DNA of 64,000 nucleotides from Azospirillum brasilense (GTDB lineage Bacteria; Pseudomonadota; Alphaproteobacteria; Azospirillales; Azospirillaceae): positions 1 through 64,000 of the forward strand of contig NZ_CP012918.1 of the NCBI RefSeq assembly GCF_001315015.1. The letters run 5' to 3'. This document shows, in pieces, positions 8,300-17,664 of the stretch. Position 1 is the stretch's first letter, and each line of letters begins with the position of its first letter. A program made the position numbers and the translations under genes. The notes under the pieces are model-generated. The model had not been told where the DNA came from and searched no databases. It was given only the letters and a program-made list of their open reading frames with translations.

Positions 8300-9808
8300 A
8301 TGACCGATCTCGCGATCAGCACCACGCTATCCATACCCGGGGCCGGACGGACGGACGGCGACGCGGCCTCGTACGACGCCGGAGACGCCGCGGTGCGGAT
8401 GTTCATTCGGGCATCCCTGTTCTGGTGTGTGGCCGGGCTGGCAATGGGCTTGTGGGTTGCCCTTCTGCTGGTCGCTCCGACGCTCAATCTTGGACTGGAA
8501 TGGACCAGCTTCGGCCGCGTCCGGCCGATCCACACCACTCTGATCGTTTATGCCTTCACCGGGAACGCGCTGATCGGCTCGTCGTTCTTTGTGGCGCAGC
8601 GGACCTGCCGAACCGCCCTGTGGGGAAGCCGGGAACTGCACCAGCTGCTGTTCGGGTGCTATCAGATCTTCGTCCTCCTGGCGGTGTCCGGCTACGTGAT
8701 GGGCGCCACCCAGAGCAAGGAATACGCGGAGTTCGAGTGGTACACCGACCTGTTCCTGCTCGGTGTGTGGCTGCTCTACGCGACGATCCTGGTCCGGACG
8801 ATCCTGCAGCGGCGGGAGAGGCACATCTACGTGGCTCTGTGGTTCTACCTGTCCTTCGTCATCGTCGTCGGCATGGTGCACACGCTGAACAATCTGGCCG
8901 TGCCCGTCTCCTTCACCGGAGCGAAGAGCTACCCGTTACTGTCCGGCGTGCAGGATGCCATGGTGCAGTGGTGGTTCGGGCACAATATCGTCGGCTTTTT
9001 CCTGACCGCCGGCGTCGTCGGCATGATGTATTATTTCGTGCCGAAACAGGCGGATCGGCCGGTCTATTCATACCGCCTGTCGATCGTGCACTTCTGGTCG
9101 CTGGTGTTCATCTACATCTGGGCCGGTCCGCACCACCTGCACTACACGGCTCTGCCGGACTGGGCGCAAACGCTGGGCATGACCTTTTCGATCATGCTGT
9201 GGATGCCGTCCTGGGGCGGCATGATCAACGGCATCATGACCCTGTCGGGTGCCTGGGACAAGCTGCGCACCGACCCGGTCCTGCGCTTTCTCGTGACGTC
9301 GGTGGCCTTCTACGGCATGTCGACCTTCGAGGGTCCGCTGATGGCCATCAAGCCGGTGAACGCCCTGTCGCACTACACCGACTGGACCGTCGGCCATGTG
9401 CATTCCGGGGCGCTCGGCTGGGTGGCTTTCATGGTGTTCGGCTCCCTCTACCACCTCGTCCCGCGGCTCTGGGGGCGGGAGCGCCTGTACTCCGTGGCGC
9501 TGGTCAGCCTGCATTTCTGGACGGCGAGCGTGGGCATTCTGCTCTACATCGCCGCTATGTGGGTGTCGGGCATTATGCAGGGTCTGATGTGGCGCGCCTA
9601 CGACACCCTTGGCTTTCTTCAATATTCGTTCGTCGAGACGGTCACGGCCACTCACCCCTTCCATGTCATCCGCGCAGCCGGCGGCGCCCTGTTTCTCGCG
9701 GGGGCGCTCATGATGGTCTACAATCTGGTGCGCACCATGCGGGGCGATGTGGCGAGCAAGTCCGGACGGACAAGCCGCGCCGCGGACCTTCGGGCGGCGG
9801 CGCGCTGA
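8300..9808 (+). CDS. ccoN: Orphan cbb3-type cytochrome c oxidase subunit I (CcoN)
   Basis: CcoN is the haem-copper catalytic subunit of the high-affinity cbb3 oxidase. The product (502 residues from the ATG at 8300; an in-frame ATG also exists at 8246) has many membrane helices and the haem-copper ligands: RPIHTTLIVYAF (low-spin haem), WWFGHNIVGFF and WAGPHHLHYTAL (CuB), and WTVGHVHSGALGW (both haems). Active-site residues are therefore intact. No ccoO, ccoQ or ccoP follows; the next gene encodes a PLP enzyme. It may be an alternative subunit I for a cbb3 complex encoded elsewhere, as known for orphan CcoN isoforms in Pseudomonas. Confidence 0.9.
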   Translation: MTDLAISTTLSIPGAGRTDGDAASYDAGDAAVRMFIRASLFWCVAGLAMGLWVALLLVAPTLNLGLEWTSFGRVRPIHTTLIVYAFTGNALIGSSFFVAQRTCRTALWGSRELHQLLFGCYQIFVLLAVSGYVMGATQSKEYAEFEWYTDLFLLGVWLLYATILVRTILQRRERHIYVALWFYLSFVIVVGMVHTLNNLAVPVSFTGAKSYPLLSGVQDAMVQWWFGHNIVGFFLTAGVVGMMYYFVPKQADRPVYSYRLSIVHFWSLVFIYIWAGPHHLHYTALPDWAQTLGMTFSIMLWMPSWGGMINGIMTLSGAWDKLRTDPVLRFLVTSVAFYGMSTFEGPLMAIKPVNALSHYTDWTVGHVHSGALGWVAFMVFGSLYHLVPRLWGRERLYSVALVSLHFWTASVGILLYIAAMWVSGIMQGLMWRAYDTLGFLQYSFVETVTATHPFHVIRAAGGALFLAGALMMVYNLVRTMRGDVASKSGRTSRAADLRAAAR

Positions 9809-9878
9809 CGCGGCGCCATCGGGCAGGCCAGGAGCGGTCGAACAGCCGGACCACGGCACGCAGCAGAGGATGCCGAGC

Positions 9879-11063
9879 ATGGACAATGAAAAATCCCCGC
9901 AGACGATCGCCGCCGCCAACGGCATCGGGAGCGACGCGCAGTACGGCGCGGTGACGCCGCCGATCCACCTGTCGACCACCTACCGGTTTCCCGGCTTTGA
10001 GAAGCCCGGACCATACGACTATTCGCGAACGGCCAACCCGACGCGCGATCTGCTCGCCGATACCCTCGCCCAATTGGAGGGCGGGGCCGGTGCGGTGGTC
10101 ACGGCCACCGGCATGGCCGCCGTCAGCCTGCTGCTGGCGACGCTTGACCCTGGCGACCTGATAGTCGCTCCTCACGATTGCTACGGCGGAACCCATCGCC
10201 TGCTTTCGATGCGAGCGGCGAAGGGGCATTTCGACGTGGCGTTCGTCGATCTGAACGAGGCGGCAGGTTTCGCCGAGGCTCTTCGACGCGGCCCGGCCCT
10301 TATTCTGATCGAAACACCGAGCAATCCGCTGATGCGCATCACTGACATCGCCAAACTGGCCGAACAGGGCAAGGCGGCGGGAGCCAGGATCGCCGTCGAC
10401 AACACCTTCCTTTCGCCCGCGCTCCAGCAACCCCTGGCGCTCGGGGCCGACTTCGTCATCCATTCAACGACCAAGTACCTCAACGGCCATTCCGACGTCG
10501 TGGGGGGAGCTGTCATCGCCGCGCACACGCAGGATCTGAACCACCTCAAGGAATGGGCGAACGCGATGGGCCTCACAGGGTCGCCCTTCGACGCGTACCT
10601 GACGTTGCGTGGCTTGAGAACGCTGTTCCCACGGCTGGAGTACCAGCAGCGCACCGCCTTTGCGGTGGCCGATTTTCTCGATCGTCATCCGTGCGTGGAG
10701 ACCGTGCATTATCCAGGCCTGCCGTCTCACCCTGGCCACGCCATCGCGGAGCGCCAGCAGCGTGGTTTCGGCGCCATGCTGAGCTTCAACATCAAAGGCG
10801 GAGCGGACGGCGCACGCCGTTTCGTGGAGGCGGTGAAGGTGTTCACGCTCGCCGAGTCACTTGGCGGCATCGAAAGCCTCGTTGCCCACCCGGCGACGAT
10901 GACGCACGCGAGCATGGAGATCGAGGCGCGGCGAGCGGCGGGCATTGACGACAGCCTGTTGCGCTTGTCCATCGGATTGGAAGGGGAACGAGACTTGCTC
11001 ATGGATTTGGACCAAGCCCTGAGCTCGACTTTGCTCAATCACGCCGGAAAGCAAACGGCCTGA
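9879..11063 (+). CDS. Cys/Met-metabolism PLP enzyme (cystathionine gamma-synthase/lyase type)
   Basis: A 394-residue cytosolic transsulfuration-family enzyme, fold-type I PLP dependent. The PLP lysine lies in HSTTKYLNGHSD, with the typical YDYSRTANPTRD, TATGMAAVS and ETPSNPLM motifs. Family members make or cleave cystathionine or related thioethers; motifs alone do not separate MetB from MetC or gamma-lyase activity. The ATG at 9879 has an AGAGGA at good spacing, whereas one 9 bp earlier does not. It follows ccoN by 70 bp in the same direction, an unexplained pairing. Its last codons overlap the end of a transposase remnant on the other strand. Confidence 0.88.
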   Translation: MDNEKSPQTIAAANGIGSDAQYGAVTPPIHLSTTYRFPGFEKPGPYDYSRTANPTRDLLADTLAQLEGGAGAVVTATGMAAVSLLLATLDPGDLIVAPHDCYGGTHRLLSMRAAKGHFDVAFVDLNEAAGFAEALRRGPALILIETPSNPLMRITDIAKLAEQGKAAGARIAVDNTFLSPALQQPLALGADFVIHSTTKYLNGHSDVVGGAVIAAHTQDLNHLKEWANAMGLTGSPFDAYLTLRGLRTLFPRLEYQQRTAFAVADFLDRHPCVETVHYPGLPSHPGHAIAERQQRGFGAMLSFNIKGGADGARRFVEAVKVFTLAESLGGIESLVAHPATMTHASMEIEARRAAGIDDSLLRLSIGLEGERDLLMDLDQALSSTLLNHAGKQTA

Positions 11064-11387
11064 ATGAGGCGGTTGAGCCCGGCGCCGAGGAGTTTCGCGC
11101 TCTCCCCGCCCAGCGTTGACAGCGAGAAAGTCGTCTCGCTCCAGAGCCGGAAGCGGACCGCGGCCAGGGCGTCACTGAAGGTCGGTTCGGCCTTGGCATA
11201 CCATCCCGCGGCGCGTGGTCGGATGGCCATCTCCGCCGAAATTTCGTTGGCCCACAGCGTGACCAGAGAGAACAGCCCGAGCAGCGCCGGGGTGGTGCGG
11301 GCGATCGCCGGGTCCGACCATTGCCGTTGGGTCTCGACGCCGAGGTGACGGCGGACCTCGGCGAAGGTCACCGCGCGGCTGCGCACG
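11039..11387 (-). pseudogene. Transposase C-terminal remnant
   Basis: A minus-strand open frame resembling the C-terminus of a DDE transposase often seen in alphaproteobacteria (SDPAIARTTPALLGLFSLVTLWA, then GWYAKAEPTFSDALAAVRFRLW). The catalytic region is missing: homology stops abruptly at about 11387, where TonB-receptor sequence begins on the other strand. The frame runs slightly into the end of the PLP-enzyme gene, so the original 3-prime end is uncertain. It is a deletion scar rather than an active element. Confidence 0.65.
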
Positions 11388-11612
11388 GAATATGTCGGCA
11401 AACAGGCGCTTTATCCGTCCTCGGGGGCGGCGACGCGCCTGCCGGCCTACACGCTGCTGTCGCTCGACCTCAGCCACGACCTGACCGACAGCGTGATCTT
11501 GCGCGGCGGCGTGCAGAACCTGACCAACGAGCGCCTCGCCGAGGAATCGTCGCTCTTCACCTACGCGGAAGAGGGACGGCTCTACTGGGTCGGCCTGAAC
11601 TACAGCTTCTGA
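11388..11612 (+). pseudogene. TonB-dependent receptor, 3-prime remnant
   Basis: About 74 codons without a start, reading EYVGKQALYPSSG, then LLSLDLSHDLTDSVILRGGVQNLTN and ending in RLYWVGLNYSF. This is the closing beta-strand of an outer-membrane TonB-dependent receptor with its terminal aromatic residue. The rest of the gene was lost to the transposase scar at 11387. The stop is 1 bp before the CobN-like gene, so the receptor was once the first gene of that operon. Confidence 0.8.
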
Positions 11613-11613
11613 C

Positions 11614-14600
11614 ATGACACGCCTCATCCATCTGCTGCTGGCGCTCTGCCTGCTCGGCGCCGGAACAGCGTCGGCGGGCGCAGCCGAAGACGGGCAGCCG
11701 CGTCCGCTGGTGCGGATCGTCACCAACGGCTTCGTCCTGCCCGGCAAGCTCGACCGCATCGCCCGTTTCGCCGACGAGGCCGGGGTGGCGCTGGACAGCG
11801 TCCGCGCCGACACCGCGCCCGGCGAACCGGCGGCGTGGCTCGCCGGGGCCGATCTGGTCATCCTCGACACGCCGCGTCCGGGCGATCTCGCCATGGTGCG
11901 GCAGCGGCTGGGCACCGCGCTGTCCGACACGGGCGTGCCCTGGGTTCAGGTCGGCGGCGGCCCGCCTGCCTTAGATCGCGTGGCGCCGGAACACGCGCGG
12001 CGGCTGATCGCCTACTACGCCAACGGCGGGGAGGCGAACCTGCGCCGGATGGCCGCCTACATCCGGGCGTGGCGCACGGGCGGGGAGGTCGGCGCCGTGG
12101 CTCCGGCGGAGACGCTGCCGAAGAGCGGCGTCTACCATCCGGCCGCTCCCGCCCCATTCGCGCGGACCGGGGATTATCTGGCCTGGGGCGCCGCCCGCTG
12201 GCCCGCCGATGCGCCGCGCGTCGCCTTCGCCATCCACGCGAGCAGCCTGTCGTCCATGCAGACGCAGGTGATCGACGCGCTGGTGGCGGGAACCGAGGCG
12301 CGCGGGCTGGTGCCGATGGTCATTTGGTTCGACGCCGCCGACCCGCAGGCTCTGCGCAGCCTGCTGGAGCCCGCCTCATCGGAGCAAGCCGGGGCGGCGG
12401 TGCTGGTCAACCTGCACCACATGCAGAACGGCCCCGCCCGCCGTGCCGAGTTCGAAGCGCTCGGCATTCCGGTCCTGCAAACGCTCGGGCACCGCGACGG
12501 CGGACCGGAGGCGTGGCGGAGCAATCCCGGAGGCATCGCCGCCCATCTGGTGGCGCCCTTCCTGGCGGCGCCGGAAGGCTGGGGGATGAGCGATCCGCTG
12601 GTGATCGAGGCGGTGGAGAACGGCGAGCCGGTGCCCATTCCGGAACAGGTGGCGGCCCTGCTCGACAAGGCGGCGGCGCTGGCCGCGTTGCGCCACACCG
12701 CCAACGCCGACAAACGGCTGGCGGTCATGGTGTGGAACTACCCGCCCGGTGAAAAGAACCTGTCGGCCTCCAACCTCAACGTTCCGCGCAGCCTGGAGCG
12801 GCTGACCGGCGCGCTCGCCACCGCCGGCTACGACGTGCCGCCGACCGCCGAGGTCCGGCTGATCGAGGCGGGGCAGGCGATGCTTGGCGGCCTCTACCGG
12901 CCGGAGACGCTCGACCGGCTGCTGGCCGACGGGTTGGCGGAGGGCTTTCCGGTCTCCCGCTACGCCGCGTGGTTCGCGGGCTTGCCCGAAGCGGTTCGCC
13001 ACAGCGTCACGGAGCGATGGGGGCAGCCGGAGGATCATTGGGCGGTGCGCACCATCGACGGCGAGGCGCGCTTCGTCATCCCGCGCCTGCCTCTGGGCAA
13101 ACTGACGCTGCTGCCTCAGCCGCCGCGCGCCGGGAAACCCGGCCACGCCCATCACGACGTCAAGGTGCCGCCGGACCATTACTATCTCGCCACCTATCTC
13201 TTCCTGCGGGACGCGGTGGAAGCCCACGCGCTGATCCATTTCGGCACCCACGGCACCCAGGAATGGACTCCGGGCAAGGATCGCGGCCTGTGGGCGCAGG
13301 ATTTCCCACTGCTGGCGGTGGGGCTCCTGCCGGTCTTCTACCCCTACATCCAGGACAACATCGGCGAAGCAATCCAGGCCAGGCGGCGGGGCCGCGCCGT
13401 CACCGTCAGCCACCAGACCCCGGCCTTCGCGCCCGCGGGGCTGTACGACGAACTGCGCGATCTTCACGCGCTGGTCCACGAATACGGTCAGCTCGACGAT
13501 GGCGCCACCCGCGACCGCACCGTCGAACGCATCCGTGCCGCCGCCATCGCCGCGGGAATCGCCGGTGATCTGGAATGGGACGAGGGGCGCATGGACGCCG
13601 ATTTCCCCGGCCTCCTCGCCGTGCTCCACGACCATCTGCACGAGCTGGCCCGCCACGCCATGCCGCTCGGGCTGCACGGGTTCGGCGATCCGGCGGCCCC
13701 CGAGCATCGCCTCGCCACGGTGATGCAGCAGCTTGGCGAGCCTTTCTACCGCAGTCTCGGCCTCGACCCGCAGGAGGTTTTCGCCGGGGACTTCACCGCC
13801 CTCAAGGAAACGGAACCCTACCGCCTGCTGCACCGCCATCTGCGGGACGGCGTTCCGCTGGACGGCATCGCCGACCCGGAGCTGCGCGGCCTGCTGGAGA
13901 GGGCCGCTGCGCTCGACCGCCATCTGGCCGATCCGCAGGAGTTGGAGGCGCTGCTGACCGGGCTGTCCGGCGGCTTCGTGCGTGCCGGACCGGGCGGCGA
14001 TCCGGTGCGCAACCCCGATGTGCCGAGCGGGCGCAACATCGCCGCCTTCGAGCCGGACAAGATCCCGACCCGCGCGGCCTACGAGGCCGGCGCCGACGCC
14101 TTGGCCAAGCTGATCGACAGCTACCGGGCCGAGCACGACGGAGCGGCGCCGGAAAAGATTGCCGTTTCGCTGTGGTCGTCGGAGGCGATGCGCCATCTCG
14201 GCGTTCTGGAAAGCCAGGTGCTCCACGCGCTGGGCCTGCGCCCGGTGTGGGACGGCGGGGGCCGGGTCACGGCGCTGGAGATCGTTCCCGCTGCCGAACT
14301 GGGGCGCCCACGCATCGACGTCGTGCTCCAGGTGACCAGCGTCTACCGCGACCAGTTCGACGGCTTCATGCGCCTGCTGGCCGGGGCCATCGACCGTCTG
14401 GCCCGTCTGGACGAGCCGGACAACGCCGTGGCGCGCCACAGCGCAGAGACAGCGCGGAGCCTGATCGGGCTGGGCGTGGCGCCCGAACGGGCGCAGAACC
14501 TGGCCGGGCTACGGCTGTTCGGCAACGAGCCGGGCGATTACGGCAGCGGCCTGCCGGATGCGGTGCTCGATTCCACCCATTGGAATCACGACACCGCGCT

Positions 14601-15534
14601 GGCCGACGCCTTCCTCGACCGGCTGCAATACGCCTACGGTGCGCGGGAGTGGGGCTTGCGGCTGCCCCCGGACGCCGGGAACCTCCTCGCCGAGAATCTG
14701 CGCGGCGTCCAGGCGGCGGTGCTCGCCCGCTCCTCGCGGCTGCACGGGGTGCTGTCCACCGACCATCCCTTCGAGTATCTCGGCGGGCTGGCGCTGGCGG
14801 TGCGGCGCCTCGACGGCGAAAGCCCGTCGCTCTACATCGCCGACCTGCGGGAGTCGCAGGCGCGCGTCACCGGAGCTGCCCGCTTTCTGGCCGACGAACT
14901 GCGCGTGCGGTACCTCAACCCGCACTGGATCGGCGCCATGCAGGCCGAGGGCTACGCCGGCACCACCGAGATCGTGAAGACGGTCAACAACCTGTGGGGC
15001 TGGCAGGTGACCGCGCCGGAGACGGTGCGGGCCGACCAGTGGCAGGCGGTCCACGACACCTACATCCGCGACCGCCGCAATCTCGGCCTCGACGGCTGGT
15101 TCGAGAAGCACAACCCCACGGCACAGGCGCAGGTGATCGAACGGATGGCCGAGGCGATCCGCAAGGGCTATTGGGACGCCGACGAGCAGACCCGCCGCGA
15201 CCTGGCCGAACGCTGGCAGGCCCTGGTGCGCGACCACGGGGTGAGCACCGGGGCATCGGCAACGACGGCGTTCATGGAGGCCATGGCCGCCGGCTATGCC
15301 CCGGCACCTGAGCCGTCCGTTCCCACCCCTCCCGCCGAAGCCGCGGCGTCCGAAGCGGTTTCCGAAACCGTCCAGGGGCAGGTGATGACGCCGGTCCGGG
15401 CGGACGGCGGAAACGATCCGGCGGCGTGGCGCGTGTGGGCCGGGATGGCCTTTCTCTTCCTTTTCGTGCTGGGCGGAGCCGCCCGTCAGGCCGGCGTCAA
15501 CCGCCGCCTCCCTTCTTCGAGGACTTTGACATGA
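11614..15534 (+). CDS. Exported, membrane-anchored CobN-like chelatase (HmuS-like)
   Basis: A 1306-residue protein of the CobN/magnesium-chelatase H family. Cytosolic CobN inserts Co into hydrogenobyrinate diamide, but this copy begins with a signal peptide (MTRLIHLLLALCLLGAGTASAGA) and ends with a transmembrane helix near residues 1275-1295 (WAGMAFLFLFVLGGAA), so it should act in the periplasm. The core motif HFGTHGTQEWTPGKD lies near residue 545. Similar exported CobN proteins with ExbB-like and DUF2149 partners form Hmu haem systems, where HmuS removes iron from haem. Here a B12 riboswitch lies just downstream, so the substrate could be a corrinoid or another tetrapyrrole. It overlaps the next gene as ATGA. 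Family is confident; substrate and reaction are inferred. Confidence 0.88.
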   Translation: MTRLIHLLLALCLLGAGTASAGAAEDGQPRPLVRIVTNGFVLPGKLDRIARFADEAGVALDSVRADTAPGEPAAWLAGADLVILDTPRPGDLAMVRQRLGTALSDTGVPWVQVGGGPPALDRVAPEHARRLIAYYANGGEANLRRMAAYIRAWRTGGEVGAVAPAETLPKSGVYHPAAPAPFARTGDYLAWGAARWPADAPRVAFAIHASSLSSMQTQVIDALVAGTEARGLVPMVIWFDAADPQALRSLLEPASSEQAGAAVLVNLHHMQNGPARRAEFEALGIPVLQTLGHRDGGPEAWRSNPGGIAAHLVAPFLAAPEGWGMSDPLVIEAVENGEPVPIPEQVAALLDKAAALAALRHTANADKRLAVMVWNYPPGEKNLSASNLNVPRSLERLTGALATAGYDVPPTAEVRLIEAGQAMLGGLYRPETLDRLLADGLAEGFPVSRYAAWFAGLPEAVRHSVTERWGQPEDHWAVRTIDGEARFVIPRLPLGKLTLLPQPPRAGKPGHAHHDVKVPPDHYYLATYLFLRDAVEAHALIHFGTHGTQEWTPGKDRGLWAQDFPLLAVGLLPVFYPYIQDNIGEAIQARRRGRAVTVSHQTPAFAPAGLYDELRDLHALVHEYGQLDDGATRDRTVERIRAAAIAAGIAGDLEWDEGRMDADFPGLLAVLHDHLHELARHAMPLGLHGFGDPAAPEHRLATVMQQLGEPFYRSLGLDPQEVFAGDFTALKETEPYRLLHRHLRDGVPLDGIADPELRGLLERAAALDRHLADPQELEALLTGLSGGFVRAGPGGDPVRNPDVPSGRNIAAFEPDKIPTRAAYEAGADALAKLIDSYRAEHDGAAPEKIAVSLWSSEAMRHLGVLESQVLHALGLRPVWDGGGRVTALEIVPAAELGRPRIDVVLQVTSVYRDQFDGFMRLLAGAIDRLARLDEPDNAVARHSAETARSLIGLGVAPERAQNLAGLRLFGNEPGDYGSGLPDAVLDSTHWNHDTALADAFLDRLQYAYGAREWGLRLPPDAGNLLAENLRGVQAAVLARSSRLHGVLSTDHPFEYLGGLALAVRRLDGESPSLYIADLRESQARVTGAARFLADELRVRYLNPHWIGAMQAEGYAGTTEIVKTVNNLWGWQVTAPETVRADQWQAVHDTYIRDRRNLGLDGWFEKHNPTAQAQVIERMAEAIRKGYWDADEQTRRDLAERWQALVRDHGVSTGASATTAFMEAMAAGYAPAPEPSVPTPPAEAAASEAVSETVQGQVMTPVRADGGNDPAAWRVWAGMAFLFLFVLGGAARQAGVNRRLPSSRTLT

Positions 15535-16019
15535 CCATCCTGGAAAGCGGGCTCTACGACATCGCCCGCCTGTTCCTGCTGCCCGTCCTGCTGCTGATCC
15601 TGGCGTCGCTGGCCTACAGCTTGTGGGCGCTGGGGGCCTTCGCGGTGGAGGCGTGGCAACGCCGCCGCGGCGTGCACCGCTCGCCGCTGATCGCGCACCG
15701 CCACCGCACGGGATGCGGCAGCGACGATCTGGAGCTGTGGATCATGAAGCGGCTGGAGTGGCTGCGGGTGGTGGCCCGCAGCGCGCCGATGCTGGGGCTG
15801 GTGGCGACGATGATCCCCATGGGGCCGGCCCTGCTGGCCCTGATCCGCAACGACGCCCAGGGCATCGGCGAGAACCTGACGGTGGCCTTCTCCGCGGTGA
15901 TCCTGGCGCTGGTCGCGGCCAGCATCGCCTTCTTCATCCTGACCTTCCGCCGCCGCTGGCTGCTGGAGGATCTGCGGGCGGTCGAGCGGTCCCTGGCCGA
16001 AGCCGGAGGAGCCGGCTGA
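15531..16019 (+). CDS. MotA/TolQ/ExbB-type proton channel protein
   Basis: A 162-residue inner-membrane protein with three predicted membrane segments (about residues 12-38, 84-108 and 118-146), the pattern of ExbB/TolQ/MotA channel proteins. The helices GLVATMIPMGPALLAL and ENLTVAFSAVILALVAASIAF match the paired pore helices of the family. Its ATG overlaps the chelatase stop, and it overlaps the DUF2149 gene as TGATG, so the three proteins are probably made in fixed ratio. In Hmu-type loci the equivalent protein (HmuU) is thought to couple proton-motive force to the chelatase or receptor. Confidence 0.85.
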   Translation: MTILESGLYDIARLFLLPVLLLILASLAYSLWALGAFAVEAWQRRRGVHRSPLIAHRHRTGCGSDDLELWIMKRLEWLRVVARSAPMLGLVATMIPMGPALLALIRNDAQGIGENLTVAFSAVILALVAASIAFFILTFRRRWLLEDLRAVERSLAEAGGAG

Positions 16020-16345
16020 TGCGCTTTCTCGACCATGACGACGCCGACGATCCGATCCTGTCGGTGGTCAACCTGATCGACCTGTTCCTGGTGGTCATCG
16101 GCATCCTGATGATCGTCATCGTGCGCAACCCGCTCAACCCGTTCTCATCCACCAAGGCCGTCATGGTGGAGAATCCCGGCGAAGTCGACATGCGCATCAC
16201 GGTGAAGGATGGACAGGAACTGACCCGTTATGAATCGACCGGGGCCATCGGGGAGGGCAAGGGAATCCGGGCGGGAACGACCTACCGTCTGCCGGACGGC
16301 CGCTTGATCTACGTGCCCGAAACGGCCGCTCCGGGCACGCCGTGA
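16019..16345 (+). CDS. DUF2149 domain protein (HmuV-like)
   Basis: A 108-residue protein with one N-terminal membrane helix (about residues 13-35, ILSVVNLIDLFLVVIGILMIVIV) and a small hydrophilic C-terminal domain. An Asp at position 21, at the start of the helix, recalls the proton-carrying Asp of ExbD/TolR/MotB, which would make it the stator partner of the preceding channel protein. That analogy is my inference. It is the last gene of the chelatase operon; the cobalamin riboswitch begins about 115 bp downstream. Confidence 0.8.
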   Translation: MRFLDHDDADDPILSVVNLIDLFLVVIGILMIVIVRNPLNPFSSTKAVMVENPGEVDMRITVKDGQELTRYESTGAIGEGKGIRAGTTYRLPDGRLIYVPETAAPGTP

Positions 16346-16460
16346 CCGGACCCCGTCATCGGGCCGGTGCACGCAGGCTTCCGTCATCGGCGAACCGGCT
16401 TTCTCCCAAAGTCTTTCGTTCACGAAGCTTGACCGACGTGCTGCGGTCGCCCATGAATGG

Positions 16461-16655
16461 TCCCGGTTCTGGTTCTTCCGGCGATCTTCGCCGGAAGCTA
16501 AGAGGGAACCCGGTGAGCCGCGTCCCGCGGCGAGGCCGGGGCTGCCCCCGCAACTGTGAGCGGTGAGCCGTTCCGTCGTTATCCGCCACTGGCGCCTCCG
16601 GCGCTGGGAAGGCCGGACGGAGCGGCGGCGACCCGCAAGCCAGGAGACCTGCCAG
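16461..16655 (+). promoter_or_regulatory. Cobalamin (AdoCbl) riboswitch
   Basis: All conserved blocks of the B12 riboswitch are present in order: AGAGGGAACCCGGTGA at 16501-16516, the B12-box GCTGCCCCCGCAACTGTGA at 16541-16559, the CACTGG...GGGAAGG segment at 16587-16612, and GCCAGGAGACC at 16639-16649. An upstream hairpin (TTCCGGCGA/TCGCCGGAA) lies near 16476-16495. It sits about 140 nt before the ABC ATPase start, so B12 should repress the importer, CbiX-like and receptor genes. A separate expression platform probably lies in 16656-16793. Confidence 0.95.
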
Positions 16656-16793
16656 CACCACAACGAAACGTCCTCGGGCGGGGTGTCCCGGTGGAGCGCT
16701 TGCCGTGCGCGTGGCCGAAGTCCGTTCCGGATGCGGCGTGTGTTCCGCAAGACGTCCGCCTGCTCTCCCTGCCCGCAATCGCAGGAAGCAAGG

Positions 16794-17643
16794 ATGGCGC
16801 AGCCGCCTGTTCAGACGACGCCTCTTCCGACCGCGCCCGCCTTGTCGGGATCACGGCTCGTCCGCGCGCAGTCCAGTCCGGCCATCGAGGTCGAGGGGCT
16901 GCACTGCCGTCTGGGCAATCGCACCGTGCTGTCGGACATCGGCTTTGCCGTTCCGGATGGTGCCTTCCTCGGCATCCTAGGGCCGAACGGGTCCGGCAAG
17001 ACCACGCTGCTGCGCTGCCTCGCCGGGTTGCAGGCCCCTTCGGCGGGACGCATCCGCGTCGAGGGCGACGATCCGCAAACCTTGCGTCCGGCAAAGCTTG
17101 CCCGCCGGCTGGCGCTTCAGGCGCAGGATGCCGCCGCTGCGCTGGGCTTCACCGTGCGCGACGTGGTCGCCATGGGGCGGCTGGTCCATCGCCGCTCCGC
17201 GTTCGCCGGGGCCGGTGCCGACGACCGGGACATCGTCGAGGATGCGTTGTCCCGGCTGGATCTGCACGCCTTGGCAGAGCGGCCGGTCGAGCACCTGTCG
17301 GGTGGGGAGCGCCAGCGGGTCATGATCGCCCGCGCCCTGGCGCAGCGTCCGCGCATCCTTCTGCTCGACGAACCGACCAATCATCTGGACGTCCACCACC
17401 GCTTCGCCGTGCTCGACCTCGTGCGCGCGCTCGGCATCACGGTGGTGGCGACTCTGCACGACATTGAACTGGCGGCGCGCTGGTGCGACCGGGTCCTGCT
17501 GATGAAGGACGGGTGCATCCACGCCGACGCCGTGCCGGAGAAGGCCCTGACTCCAGAGCGATTGACCGCCGTCTACCGCGTCGCCGCCAAGGTGGACCGC
17601 CGCCCCGGCGACGGCCGTCTGCGCATCGACCTGTCCCCCTTAG
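16794..17643 (+). CDS. ABC transporter ATP-binding protein, FecE/BtuD type (no in-frame stop)
   Basis: The ATPase of an iron/cobalamin-type ABC importer. It has Walker A GPNGSGKTT, signature LSGGERQRV, Walker B ILLLDEPTNHLD and the switch histidine ATLHDIEL, about 280 residues in all. The ATG at 16794 has a GGAAGCAAGG-type leader and lies after the riboswitch; an upstream extension of the frame runs through the riboswitch and is not real. Oddly, the frame has no stop and stays open through the binding-protein gene into the permease. Removing one base from the C run at 17635-17639 would create TAG at 17641-17643, which I take as the intended end. It is likely a consensus error or a recent frameshift. 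Confidence 0.85.
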
Positions 17644-17664
17644 CGACCGCGGATCGGTCCGCCC

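Noticed and set aside
12376..14439. A 687-codon minus-strand open frame antisense to the CobN-like gene
   Set aside because: It is a high-GC shadow frame with Gln/His/Arg-rich composition and no motif; the plus strand has strong family conservation.
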